Source: Ochromonadaceae sp. CCMP2298 (taxonomy: Eukaryota; Sar; Synurophyceae; Ochromonadales; Ochromonadaceae). Taken from it: a stretch of 12,506 nt of DNA. A program made the translations under genes and the position numbers. Every line of letters starts with the position of its first letter. Position 1 is the first letter of the stretch. The notes under the pieces are model-generated. The model saw only the letters and a list, made by a program, of their open reading frames with translations, was not told the DNA's origin and searched no databases. Shown one piece after another: positions 1 to 6,434 of this stretch. The stretch lies in contig MU634407.1 of assembly GCA_026770595.1 (NCBI GenBank), positions 1 through 12,506 on the forward strand, given 5' to 3'.

Positions 1-1460
1 GCCTCCTCCTCAGCTTTGGCTGTTGCGACTGCTGCCTCCGCCTCTACTATCGCTGCTTCCTCTCTAGCTTTGGCTGCCTCTGCCTTCGCTGCCTCTGCCT
101 TCGCTGCCTCGGCCTTTGCTGCAGCTTCTGCCTTGGCTGCAGCTTCTAAATCTACCTTTGATGTTTTTGGCTTGGATGTCCAGAATGCCCCCTTCGGGGA
201 CTGTGCGTTGGCTTTCGGGGACGGTGCGTTGGCTTTGATAGGTTGAAGCATCTGTTTCGCTGTCTCCTGTGGCTTTAATAATGAAAGTAGTTGCGTCGGA
301 GGCTGCGTGGGTGCTTGCTCTGATGCCTGTCGCCCCTTCACTACTGCTGGCTTCTTGCGCGGACTGTCCCCGCTGGGCTTCTCGTTATCTGGCTGCACTG
401 CCACCATTGGTGCGAGTGCGGTGGGTACTGCAGATGCTGTGGGTGATGTAGGTGCTGTGGTTGCCTGCGGTGCGCTGTGCGCGGATACCAGCATGTGCGC
501 GATGGTCTCCTGCTTGTCGATGCTGCGCTCCAGCTGCGCCAGCTTGTCCTCCAGGAACTTCCTATCCCCCTCGAACGTCTTCAGCGACTCCAGCAGCGCA
601 GCGTCCCCCGGGGCCTCTCGGAATGCCGACTGAGAGCTGGGACGAGAGCGACCCCGGCTGGCTCCCCCTCTCGACTCAGGGGCAGTCACCAGCTCCAGCT
701 CGTTCTCGAGCAGGACAGACCTCTTCAAAAGACTGGCTATCTTCTGCGCCTTGGCCTCCACAGACTCCACCAGCTCCGCCTTCGCATCCTCCAACTTGAA
801 GTTGTCTCTCCGCAATTTGCTCAGCTGACTCTGCATCGTGCTCTGCTGTGCCTCCAATTCCGCTATCAACCCCTCCTTCTCCTCTATCTGTCGCTTCACC
901 GACGAGTTCGCATTCGCTGTGCTCTTGCCTCCAGTGCTCAGCAAGGCCTCCTCCAGGCGTACTTCTAGCCCTCCGATCTTCAAGTTCAGATCTTTTATCA
1001 ACTGGTAAGAGTCTTCAAGCCTCATTTTGGTTTCTGCTGTGCTAATCTTCACATCGCTGGTTTGTGTGTGCACCTGCAACAACGCTGCGCCCGTAGCCTG
1101 CAGCGCCTTCTTGGACTCTTCGAATTTCCTGTTTAGCTCCTTATGTCGAACGGCTAACAGTTGCTTCTCGCACAGCTCTGAATTAAGCCTGGCCTTCATG
1201 AAAGAGTTTTCTTCCATTGCTTCTTGCAGCTTCCTGCGAACGTCATCATCCGAAGCAGTGTCATTCCCTTTCACCTGCTTCTTGATACCAAACTTCTTCA
1301 GAGAGGCTGTGTAAACACCAAGCATATTAATCATAGCAGCGTCATCAATACCACGACGGCTGTTGCTGCTTTTCATCGGCGACGCTTTCCTATCACTTTT
1401 GCTCGGCGAGGGGCTTTTGGATCTAACCTTCCTGAGGGAGGAAGACATCCTCGACGACAT
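1..1460 (-). CDS. Partial coiled-coil / low-complexity protein, function unknown
   Basis: A single minus-strand frame is open from the ATG at 1460 to the left edge with no stop, giving about 486 codons; the C-terminus lies outside the window. The N-terminal 30 residues are basic and Ser/Pro-rich (repeated SPS and KS pairs), typical of a disordered, phosphorylated head. Residues about 70-260 are rich in Leu, Glu, Lys and Gln with heptad-like spacing, suggesting a coiled coil. An Arg/Ser-rich break follows near residue 270, then another short helical stretch, a Pro/Thr/Ala-rich linker, two KAN-SPK type repeats, and a run of Ala-Glu-Ala-Ala-Lys units at about residues 441-462. I recognise no enzymatic domain; a cytoskeletal or scaffold role is only a guess. 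A second ATG at 1448 has A at -3, and the same frame stays open upstream to an ATG at 1706, so the true start is uncertain. It lies downstream of eIF4E on the same strand. Confidence 0.75.
   Translation of the reverse strand, partial: MSSRMSSSLRKVRSKSPSPSKSDRKASPMKSSNSRRGIDDAAMINMLGVYTASLKKFGIKKQVKGNDTASDDDVRRKLQEAMEENSFMKARLNSELCEKQLLAVRHKELNRKFEESKKALQATGAALLQVHTQTSDVKISTAETKMRLEDSYQLIKDLNLKIGGLEVRLEEALLSTGGKSTANANSSVKRQIEEKEGLIAELEAQQSTMQSQLSKLRRDNFKLEDAKAELVESVEAKAQKIASLLKRSVLLENELELVTAPESRGGASRGRSRPSSQSAFREAPGDAALLESLKTFEGDRKFLEDKLAQLERSIDKQETIAHMLVSAHSAPQATTAPTSPTASAVPTALAPMVAVQPDNEKPSGDSPRKKPAVVKGRQASEQAPTQPPTQLLSLLKPQETAKQMLQPIKANAPSPKANAQSPKGAFWTSKPKTSKVDLEAAAKAEAAAKAEAAKAEAAKAEAAKAREEAAIVEAEAAVATAKAEEE
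76..138 (-). repeat. 15-nt tandem repeat encoding Ala-Glu-Ala-Ala-Lys units
   Basis: Two identical 15-nt copies (76-90 and 91-105) are followed by a diverged third copy (106-120) and an 18-nt variant (121-138). On the coding strand they encode AEAAK-like pentapeptides, which form a rigid charged single helix. The perfect copies suggest recent slippage expansion inside the coiled-coil gene. Confidence 0.85.
192..236 (-). repeat. 21-nt direct repeat inside the coiled-coil gene
   Basis: The 13-mer gtgcgttggcttt occurs at 203-215 and again at 224-236, exactly 21 nt apart, with similar flanks. It encodes two successive Lys-Ala-Asn-Ala-(Pro/Gln)-Ser-Pro units in the Pro/Ala-rich linker before the AEAAK run. 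Confidence 0.7.
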
Positions 1461-1880
1461 CGGACTCTGCTGCAAAGACCGCAATGAGCAACGTGCAGGG
1501 AGGTGGAAAGAGAGTGAGGCAGAGAAAGAGGGAGAGAGGGAGAGAGGCCTTCCTTCAGAGAGTGAAGGCCTTGGCAATAGGAACCTAATGAGGAGACGGA
1601 CTGATGGCAGATCCCGGAGATCATTTTCATCTTCTGTGATGGATCCTCGCAATCCAAGGCGTAACGGTAAGTTACCGTAACGGTCAAGGCTGCAAGGCAA
1701 ACTCATAATAAGCAGAGGGGACTGATTCCCAGCAGAGAAATCAGTAGTTACCACCCTAAAAACCGATTAGAAATGCATAACACTGCTCTCATCGACCAGA
1801 TGTATATCCTTCCTTTGTAACTGTTACTCCTTCCCCAGAGATTATCTATGTACATATAAAGAGGTAGCTACTCGCAAGCT
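1461..1880. promoter_or_regulatory. Spacer between eIF4E 3' end and coiled-coil gene 5' end
   Basis: This 420-nt stretch should hold the eIF4E 3' end and the leader or promoter of the coiled-coil gene, both on the minus strand. Seen directly: a strongly pyrimidine-rich tract on the minus strand at about 1500-1560; a perfect 7-bp inverted repeat (acggtaa/ttaccgt, 1-nt spacer) at 1664-1678, flanked by two direct copies of gtaacggt at 1661-1668 and 1677-1684; and the palindrome atgtacat at 1848-1855, about 30 nt past the eIF4E stop. The frame of the coiled-coil gene stays open to an ATG at 1706, so part of this interval could be coding. No TATA box is convincing. Confidence 0.45.
1664..1678. repeat. 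Perfect short inverted repeat with flanking GTAACGGT copies
   Basis: acggtaa and ttaccgt face each other across one base, and gtaacggt occurs on either side (1661-1668, 1677-1684). The AACGG core is the one bound by plant three-repeat Myb proteins (MSA element, YCYAACGGYYA); the second copy plus flank fits that consensus at 10 of 11 positions. A regulatory role is inference. Confidence 0.4.
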
Positions 1881-2625
1881 TTACTTCCCGCGCTTCACAA
1901 TCTCAAACTCAGGAGCCTTGATCTTGCTGCCGGACTTGGACGCCTCGCCGTCAGTCAAGGCATCAGCAAGCTTGTTTTTGATTCTCATGCAGACTGCCTC
2001 ATCCGTGCTTCGAAGCCAGACCTCGATCTTGTAAGTGGGCCGCTCCTTCCTCGTCTGGTTCACGATCCTGCAGCCGCAGATCTCATCCGCGTCGTCTATG
2101 GTCTCCCCGATCAGGCCGATCACTAGGTTCTCCCAGAATATATCCAGCACATCTGAGTTGAAACTTTTGGTGGCGACAAGCTCGCAGCCGAGCTTGTTGG
2201 CGGGGTCCTCCCAGGCAGGCTGGATGCCCTTTTTGAACAAGCCGAACGCCTTGATGATCCTGCCCTCCACGTACACCTTGCCCCTCCCGTCACCGAACAC
2301 CTGGCTGTGAATGAGTAAATGGTTGATGGAGATGGTTATTGCCGGCCATTGCTAACTGCGTTCGCAGAAAGCGCGAGGGAAGTACCTTGGCTTGGGGATG
2401 AACATCCAGAACTTCCAGAACTCCTCCACGGTCGAGAAATTACATATCTCGCGCAGGAGGTTGCTGTAGTCTTTACCCTGCAGAAATATTCACATTTGAG
2501 GTTGTAAGAACGAGTTCAGAACCTGCACAGGCGCGGCATTGCCCGAAAGCATTCACCTCAGAGGACGCTTGCTTTTCCTTGAGCTCCCAAATAATCCATG
2601 AGTTTTGGAGGGCATGCGACGACAT
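1881..2625 (-). CDS. eIF4E: Translation initiation factor 4E (mRNA cap-binding protein), three exons
   Basis: Joining exons 2625-2557, 2477-2386 and 2304-1881 gives a 194-residue protein ending in TAA. eIF4E binds the 7-methylguanosine cap of mRNA and recruits eIF4G in the cytoplasm. Visible family motifs in order: HALQNSWIIW (like HPLQNRWALW of animal eIF4E), FSTVEEFW (the conserved TVE-FW eIF4G/4E-BP contact surface), FKKGIQPAWEDPANK (with the cap-stacking Trp of WED), the FWENLVIGLIGE helix and the EICGCRIVN strand, then KIEVWLR. The residue aligned with the other cap-stacking Trp (W56 of mammals) is Tyr, as in 4EHP. There is an insertion of about ten residues before FKKG compared with human. 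The tail before the core is only a few residues; an in-frame TAG at 2640-2638 supports the start at 2625, unless a further 5' exon is spliced on. eIF4E family: very likely; exact subclass: unknown. Confidence 0.9.
2305..2385 (-). other. Intron 2 of eIF4E (81 nt)
   Basis: Minus-strand donor AAG|gtactt and acceptor ttcacag|CC. Removing it joins IPKP to SQVFGDG in the eIF4E frame (phase 2); reading through it meets a stop. Confidence 0.85.
2478..2556 (-). other. Intron 1 of eIF4E (79 nt)
   Basis: Minus-strand donor GAG|gtgaat and acceptor tttctgcag|GG. Splicing joins residue 23 (Glu) to GKDYSNLL in phase 0, restoring the distance between the first Trp motif and TVEEFW expected in eIF4E. Confidence 0.85.
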
Positions 2626-2761
2626 AGCGGAAGATGTCTACGAGGAAAGCGTGGTTGTTTTGAATTCAGGCGGAGGTGCGCCAGATGGGATGAAGTTCTT
2701 TCGCAAGCTCCTCTTTAGTGACTTCTGAAAGGGAGGCAGTCTCAATGGCTGGAATGTTCTA

Positions 2762-2839
2762 CTGCGTCGCTGGGAGCAAGGGGGAATGCAAGGAGCAAAA
2801 GGGGCTCGAGTGGGTGGTGATGGGGAAGGTGTAACTTAC
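2762..2839 (-). other. Possible 78-nt intron in the eIF4E 5' leader
   Basis: The minus strand shows gtaagt at 2839-2834, then a long pyrimidine-rich stretch and gcag ending at 2762. The length matches the other introns here (79-85 nt). If used, it lies upstream of the eIF4E ATG; it would join two open stretches in the eIF4E frame that end at TAG 2640-2638. No transcript evidence is available. Confidence 0.4.
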
Positions 2840-2857
2840 GTACGTACTATTAACACC

Positions 2858-2873
2858 GGCGGAAGAATCCGCC
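2858..2873. repeat. GGCGGA-AGAA-TCCGCC inverted repeat
   Basis: A perfect 6-bp GC-rich inverted repeat with a 4-nt loop lies in the divergent intergenic region, followed at once by an AACGG motif. It could be a dimeric factor site or a leader hairpin; neither is shown. Confidence 0.4.
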
Positions 2874-3077
2874 AACGGTTATGTGGGAAGAAAAGGTGGG
2901 AAGAACAACAGCAGAACAAGCTCAGAGATGCCAAGACCTTGATGCTGCTGTACGCGTGATAATCATCACCAGCAGCTGGGTGCCTTGAAGGCAGCATCCG
3001 GCTCCGGACTCCAGTTCCACGCAGTCGGGATGGCCCCGTATTGAGGCACAGGCACAGGTCACCTCCTTCGCGCGTTA

Positions 3078-4196
3078 ATGAACCCCCTAAGGTTTCGTAC
3101 AATATACAGGAGGGCCGACTTGGTAAGCCGGTCCTTGCCTATGGTGTCGTCCCTTCAATACTTAAACCCGGATGCCTGCTTCGACTTGGTCGCGGACCCT
3201 TCTACACTGGGAAGGGCTTTCATGATCGGTATGTTTGTTCTTCGTCCGGGAAGCAAACGATTCGATCCTGACTTTCTCCGTGTTCCAGACGATGCTGCAG
3301 CTGCAATACACGGCGATTACGACTGGGTATATGGTGTGCAAGGATTTAGTGGGCCCGCGCGGGTAATATCCAACAGCAGCCCTTTTGATGCCTACCGTGT
3401 GGCTCTCCACTATGGAGTCGTAGATGCCGTTCTGGTCGGCTCAGGCACGGCGTGCGCGGAGGGAATCAGCAGCGTCACCTCTGCGGGCTATCTGTGGCAG
3501 CCGCAGTTCGTGTGCGCGTGGAGCCACCTCCAATCTGCAGATAAGGATATGCTGAAGAAGATAAACGAGCAACGAAAAGAGTGGCAAAATATCGGACTGC
3601 TCTCTCCCAGAAAGAACCCAGCCCAACTGGTATTTACTGCTAGCGGACGGCCGCGGAACGGACCAGATTTCCTGCAGTGTAGGGTCTTCCACGACCGAGA
3701 CCAAGACGGGAGGAGAATCGAGGCGTACATCTTGACCAGTGCGCTCGGTGCGGACGAGATTCGATCGCGGGCTAAGCTGTTCGGACTAGCGGGGCGAATC
3801 AATGACATGCTGGTCATCGTGCCTCCTCGCCCGGGCCACTCATCTGATGACATCGATATTACCCTCATTCCCGAGATCCTTTTCAAGAAACTCGATATTC
3901 GCCTCGTTAATCACGACGGAGGTCGGAGGCTTATGGAGGAATTCATCAAAGGGGGAGCGATCGATCAGCTGCATCTCACGCTGGGTATGAGGTACAGCGT
4001 TGAAGACTTGATCGCACGTTTTCATGATAATGATGGGGCGGAAAAGAATGTGTCTGATTTTCAGTACTTTTTCCATAATGGAAAGCGGGACTTTCCCCAC
4101 TCCGTCCCGGGATGCCTGGAAGTAGTCAGCGTCTTGAGCGACGAAGCCCAAGATGTTGCGTATGCGATTCTAAAACCCAGTAACTTGCAAGGGTAA
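3078..4196 (+). CDS. RibD C-terminal / dihydrofolate-reductase-like domain protein
   Basis: An intronless 372-codon frame ending in TAA; an in-frame TGA 36 nt upstream makes 3078 the first possible ATG. Residues about 95-300 resemble the RibD_C reductase fold, which in riboflavin synthesis reduces the ribosylamino-pyrimidine with NADPH: an S-P-x-D-A-Y-R-x-A-L helix then VVDAVLVGSGTA (residues 115-125, matching the family's aDAilvG-gT nucleotide-binding turn), a central strand AYILTS (216-221), and KKLDIRLVNHDGGRRLMEEF (270-289, matching the L-x-x-EGG-x-L motif) followed by IDQLHLTLG. The usual EGG is DGG here. The first 90 residues and last 70 are not recognised. The usual N-terminal deaminase half of bacterial RibD is absent. 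Substrate is unknown; many family members are not riboflavin enzymes. It diverges from eIF4E and converges on the longin-like gene. Confidence 0.7.
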   Translation: MNPLRFRTIYRRADLVSRSLPMVSSLQYLNPDACFDLVADPSTLGRAFMIGMFVLRPGSKRFDPDFLRVPDDAAAAIHGDYDWVYGVQGFSGPARVISNSSPFDAYRVALHYGVVDAVLVGSGTACAEGISSVTSAGYLWQPQFVCAWSHLQSADKDMLKKINEQRKEWQNIGLLSPRKNPAQLVFTASGRPRNGPDFLQCRVFHDRDQDGRRIEAYILTSALGADEIRSRAKLFGLAGRINDMLVIVPPRPGHSSDDIDITLIPEILFKKLDIRLVNHDGGRRLMEEFIKGGAIDQLHLTLGMRYSVEDLIARFHDNDGAEKNVSDFQYFFHNGKRDFPHSVPGCLEVVSVLSDEAQDVAYAILKPSNLQG

Positions 4197-4273
4197 TTTT
4201 TTATTTTTGTATCTATTTGTACATTATATATAACATAATCAAAATTGACACGTGATTGTACGCAATAAGGAGT
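4197..4273. terminator. Shared AT-rich 3' region of two convergent genes
   Basis: This 77-nt spacer separates the stops of the RibD-like gene (plus) and the longin-like gene (minus) and is far richer in A and T than its flanks. It has AATAAA on the minus strand (4205-4200), AATAAG on the plus strand (4264-4269), and tgtaca at 4218-4223 inside a TATA-rich context like that found past the eIF4E stop. The two 3' UTRs very likely overlap. Confidence 0.55.
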
Positions 4274-5867
4274 TTATCCTTCCACCTGTTCGATGGAGTC
4301 CAGTAGCCTGAAGTGGAGGCAGTCGCCCATCCACAACGCGTAGTCCTGAAACTGCTCCCCCAACGCTTGATATTCCGACTGGACATTCAATTTGGATTTG
4401 CTGATAAGCGAGAGACCAAAAAGATCTACGACTTCAAACCAAACTAACGCGCCCGCAGACGCTCCTCTGCCCGAGCCGTACATCTCTGCTAGGTGGTCAG
4501 TCCCACCGCCAATTGCAGCCCGTTTAAGCTCCGACAAAGAGGCTTCTGCTGGCCGAATATCATCCTCATCCTTTCCGTTGTTATCTTGCCTAACGCTTGC
4601 TTGACTGTCAGCTGTCCCGATTTCGACTACTTTGCCAGTTACGCCTTCAACCCGGAATACATCCGGGAATGCCGATCCGAGTGCTTCTCCCTTAATCCAA
4701 CCGTTCAACTGACTTGTGAATCTGGCAGCTCTTGCGGCTTCGATGCGCAGAAGCAAAGGACCTACATGCGGTGGGCTTTTGCTCAGTTGAGTCGGGGCGA
4801 GATCGACAAAACTGAGGCGAAACTGAGATTGATCAAGCGAGGTGGGGGAAGGAGTAGAGCCTCGGGAATGTTCTGTGGGTGGTGCGGGGCTGACCGAGTT
4901 GCTCTTGAAGGACCGGTATAACTGAAGAGAGAAGCACCGCCTGAGGCTGACTAGAGGTGCAGTCTGTGGGGACTCAGCAGTGGGCGACCCCTCCCCGGAT
5001 GCCACCCCTGGTCGAATACCGCTAGAGGTTTGAGAAGTAGATGGCGCTGGGAGCAAGTCAACTACCCCACTATCTGGAGAGGGGGCGTCTGCACTCGATG
5101 ATGAAAGTGACAACAAGGCCAGGGTCTTTCTGTCCGACTCATTCCCACCGTCCAGCCCACCCTCCACGGCAGTGGTCCTGTAGCTCGCGTAGAGGATGGA
5201 TCGATCAAGGAAGTAAGGCAAGCACTGCAGCCGCGTCAGCAGCTCCTTGGAAATGCTGGCGTTAGCATCGCGCAGTCTGGCCTGCACTGTCTTCGGAGAT
5301 ACGCGCTGTCCCGAACTGAAAATATCATTGAAGGTCTTGGTAGCCAGCGGATAGTAGGATTATAGGTGCAATGAGAGGAGCAAAAGGTAAGAGACAACAG
5401 CTTCGGCGAGCATGTGCAGTAGTACAGTAGTAACGCCTTGACAGCAGCATCGTACCGAATTGTATGAATCTTGCAGACGCCGAGCTAGGTCGGCGCTCAT
5501 TCGACTATCTGTGAAGATTACGACAAGCAAACCAGCAGCGGTATCTGTCACTGCGGTGGTTCGACTGAACCAGATCTTGGTCAGCCCCTACCAGCAGAGA
5601 GAGAAGGTAACAGGACGTTAGGCAAGGAGCGAAGGGAGCACATTCCAAGAATCTCGTCTGGTCTCTACTTACCAGGGTTATAGAGGCCAGACCGTTGCTG
5701 GAAGAGCCGTCGTCTTCTCCAGAGCTTGACGATCGGTAAGTTGCGTAGAGTACGGAAGATAGTTGCAGCGCGTCTCGCCCGACCTCTCCGACCCCGAAGT
5801 TCTCCACATGCGACTTATGGTGCACGAGCATCCCGCTGTGGAGGTTGAGGAGCAGAACGGCCTTCAT
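4274..5867 (-). CDS. Longin-like domain protein, three exons
   Basis: Exons 5867-5673, 5587-5456 and 5335-4274 join in phase 0 to give 462 residues ending in TAA. The N-terminus (MKAVLLLNLHSGMLVHHKSH) starts like adaptor sigma subunits and other longin-fold trafficking proteins: a hydrophobic strand, a turn with small residues, a second strand. Then follow an amphipathic helix (ALQLSSVLYATYR), an acidic/Ser loop, strands ASITLGLTKIWFSR and AAGLLVVIFTDSR, and a helix starting MSADLARRLQ. That order is the longin pattern, seen in AP sigma, Mon1/Ccz1 and related vesicle-traffic factors. Residues about 165-270 are Ser/Pro-rich and probably disordered; the C-terminal 60 residues look folded (GALVWFEVVDLFGLSL). 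I cannot name the family. An in-frame TAA lies shortly upstream of 5867, supporting that start unless an additional 5' exon exists. Confidence 0.7.
5336..5455 (-). other. Intron 2 of the longin-like gene (120 nt)
   Basis: Minus-strand donor TCG|gtacga and acceptor ctaccaag|AC keep phase 0 (SYNS|TFNDIF). The alternative acceptor ttttcag 20 nt further on looks stronger but breaks the frame with this donor, so the boundary is less certain than the others. Confidence 0.65.
5588..5672 (-). other. Intron 1 of the longin-like gene (85 nt)
   Basis: Minus-strand donor CTG|gtaagt is a near-perfect consensus, and the acceptor follows a pyrimidine tract (ttctctctctgctggtag|GG). Splicing gives SITL|GLTKIWF in phase 0, a continuous strand in the longin-like fold. 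Confidence 0.85.
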
Positions 5868-5979
5868 GGGTTCGAAGTTATGGAACACGGTGTAGCTGGC
5901 GAGTTACTCGCATAGGTGGCCTCCCACTCTTCGCTGCGAGGTGACACGACCATACTCAGCCCTCCTCAAGGTGCACGAC

Positions 5980-6157
5980 ATGCCCAGGAGCGATGCCAGC
6001 TTCCTCTTGGGTAAGTTAAGTGGTTCGTGGTGGACTGCAGAAATGGGGGGCCAGAACTAGAATAAGAAAGGCTCTAATGAAAAAGCTCTTCCTAGACTTC
6101 CAAGATGCTCTGTACCATCATTTTAGGCGTTTTGATCAAGTAAAAGGGCGTATTTGA
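5980..6157 (+). CDS. Doubtful two-exon small ORF or 5'-leader exons
   Basis: Plus-strand exon 5980-6010 ends at a consensus donor (TTGG|gtaagt); an acceptor cttcctag at 6095 lies 85 nt away, with ctaat 20 nt before it as a possible branch site. Splicing gives a 30-residue frame starting MPRSDASFLL and ending at TGA 6157. The frame is also open for 28 codons upstream of the ATG, back to TAG at 5893-5895. The intron size matches real introns here, so splicing is plausible, but the product matches nothing I know. It may instead be the 5' leader of the MTHFR-like gene downstream on the same strand, in which case the small ORF would be an upstream ORF. Confidence 0.3.
6011..6095 (+). other. Candidate 85-nt plus-strand intron
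   Basis: gtaagt at the donor, ctctaatga about 20 nt before the end, and a gctcttcctag acceptor. It lies upstream of the MTHFR-like gene and divergent from the longin-like gene. Confidence 0.4.
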
Positions 6158-6434
6158 CGTAAATACAAAGTTTGGATCAAATTAGGCCCCATTTATTCCA
6201 AAACAACCAAACCGTTGAAACACATATTCTCATTTTAAGCCACAATTTTGTTCAATAAGTATTGGAAAGTGTAAGCTATTTGGCGTCACATTTTCTCTCC
6301 ATCGGTGGGACATTCGCTCTCCGCACATCATTGGCATCCCACAACCCCTGGGAGTTCAGAATGAACCAGTTGTTCAAAACGATTCGCTCAGACTGCGCCC
6401 CAACTCTCCGGACAAGCTCTTCCACTCGCAAACC

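Larger units (their letters stand above)
2626..3077. promoter_or_regulatory. Divergent promoter / 5' leader region between eIF4E and RibD-like gene
   Basis: The two flanking genes read away from each other, so this 452-nt interval should serve both. Seen: a perfect 6-bp inverted repeat ggcgga/tccgcc with a 4-nt loop (2858-2873); directly next to it ccaacggtta, which fits the plant Myb MSA consensus; and on the minus strand a strong donor gtaagt at 2839 paired with a pyrimidine-tract acceptor at 2762, giving a possible 78-nt leader intron for eIF4E. No convincing TATA box. Confidence 0.5.
5868..6434. promoter_or_regulatory. Divergent intergenic region between longin-like and MTHFR-like genes
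   Basis: The flanking genes read outwards, so this 567-nt interval should hold both promoters. The left half has coding-like composition and a plausible plus-strand intron (6011-6095) with a short open frame around it; the right half (about 6110-6290) is AT-rich. The minus strand carries caacggttt near 6210, another AACGG core. A second leader intron (gtaagc at 6271 to cag at 6360, about 90 nt) is possible but weak. No gene is certain here. Confidence 0.45.

Noticed and set aside
477-968. Plus-strand frame of 163 codons rich in Leu, Gln and Arg
   Set aside because: Antisense shadow of the coiled-coil gene, with no recognisable motif.
1373-1687. Minus-strand frame of about 104 codons overlapping the start of the coiled-coil gene
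   Set aside because: It lies out of frame with the long coiled-coil frame, comes from pyrimidine-rich DNA and shows no motif.
2638-2640. Reassignment of TAG to an amino acid, which would extend eIF4E at its N-terminus
   Set aside because: The myosin frame has about 1570 codons with no in-frame TAG or TGA, as do the other genes; a reassigned codon should appear. An untranslated leader or upstream ORF explains it better.
2553-2661. Alternative minus-strand frame with a plausible-looking peptide (AFLVDIFRYVV) over eIF4E exon 1
   Set aside because: It overlaps the clear eIF4E motif HALQNSWIIW in a different frame and ends at a stop within the intron.
5313-5330. Stronger-looking acceptor ttttcag for the second longin-like intron
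   Set aside because: With the only nearby donor it puts the downstream 350 codons out of frame; the aag acceptor at 5336 keeps the frame.
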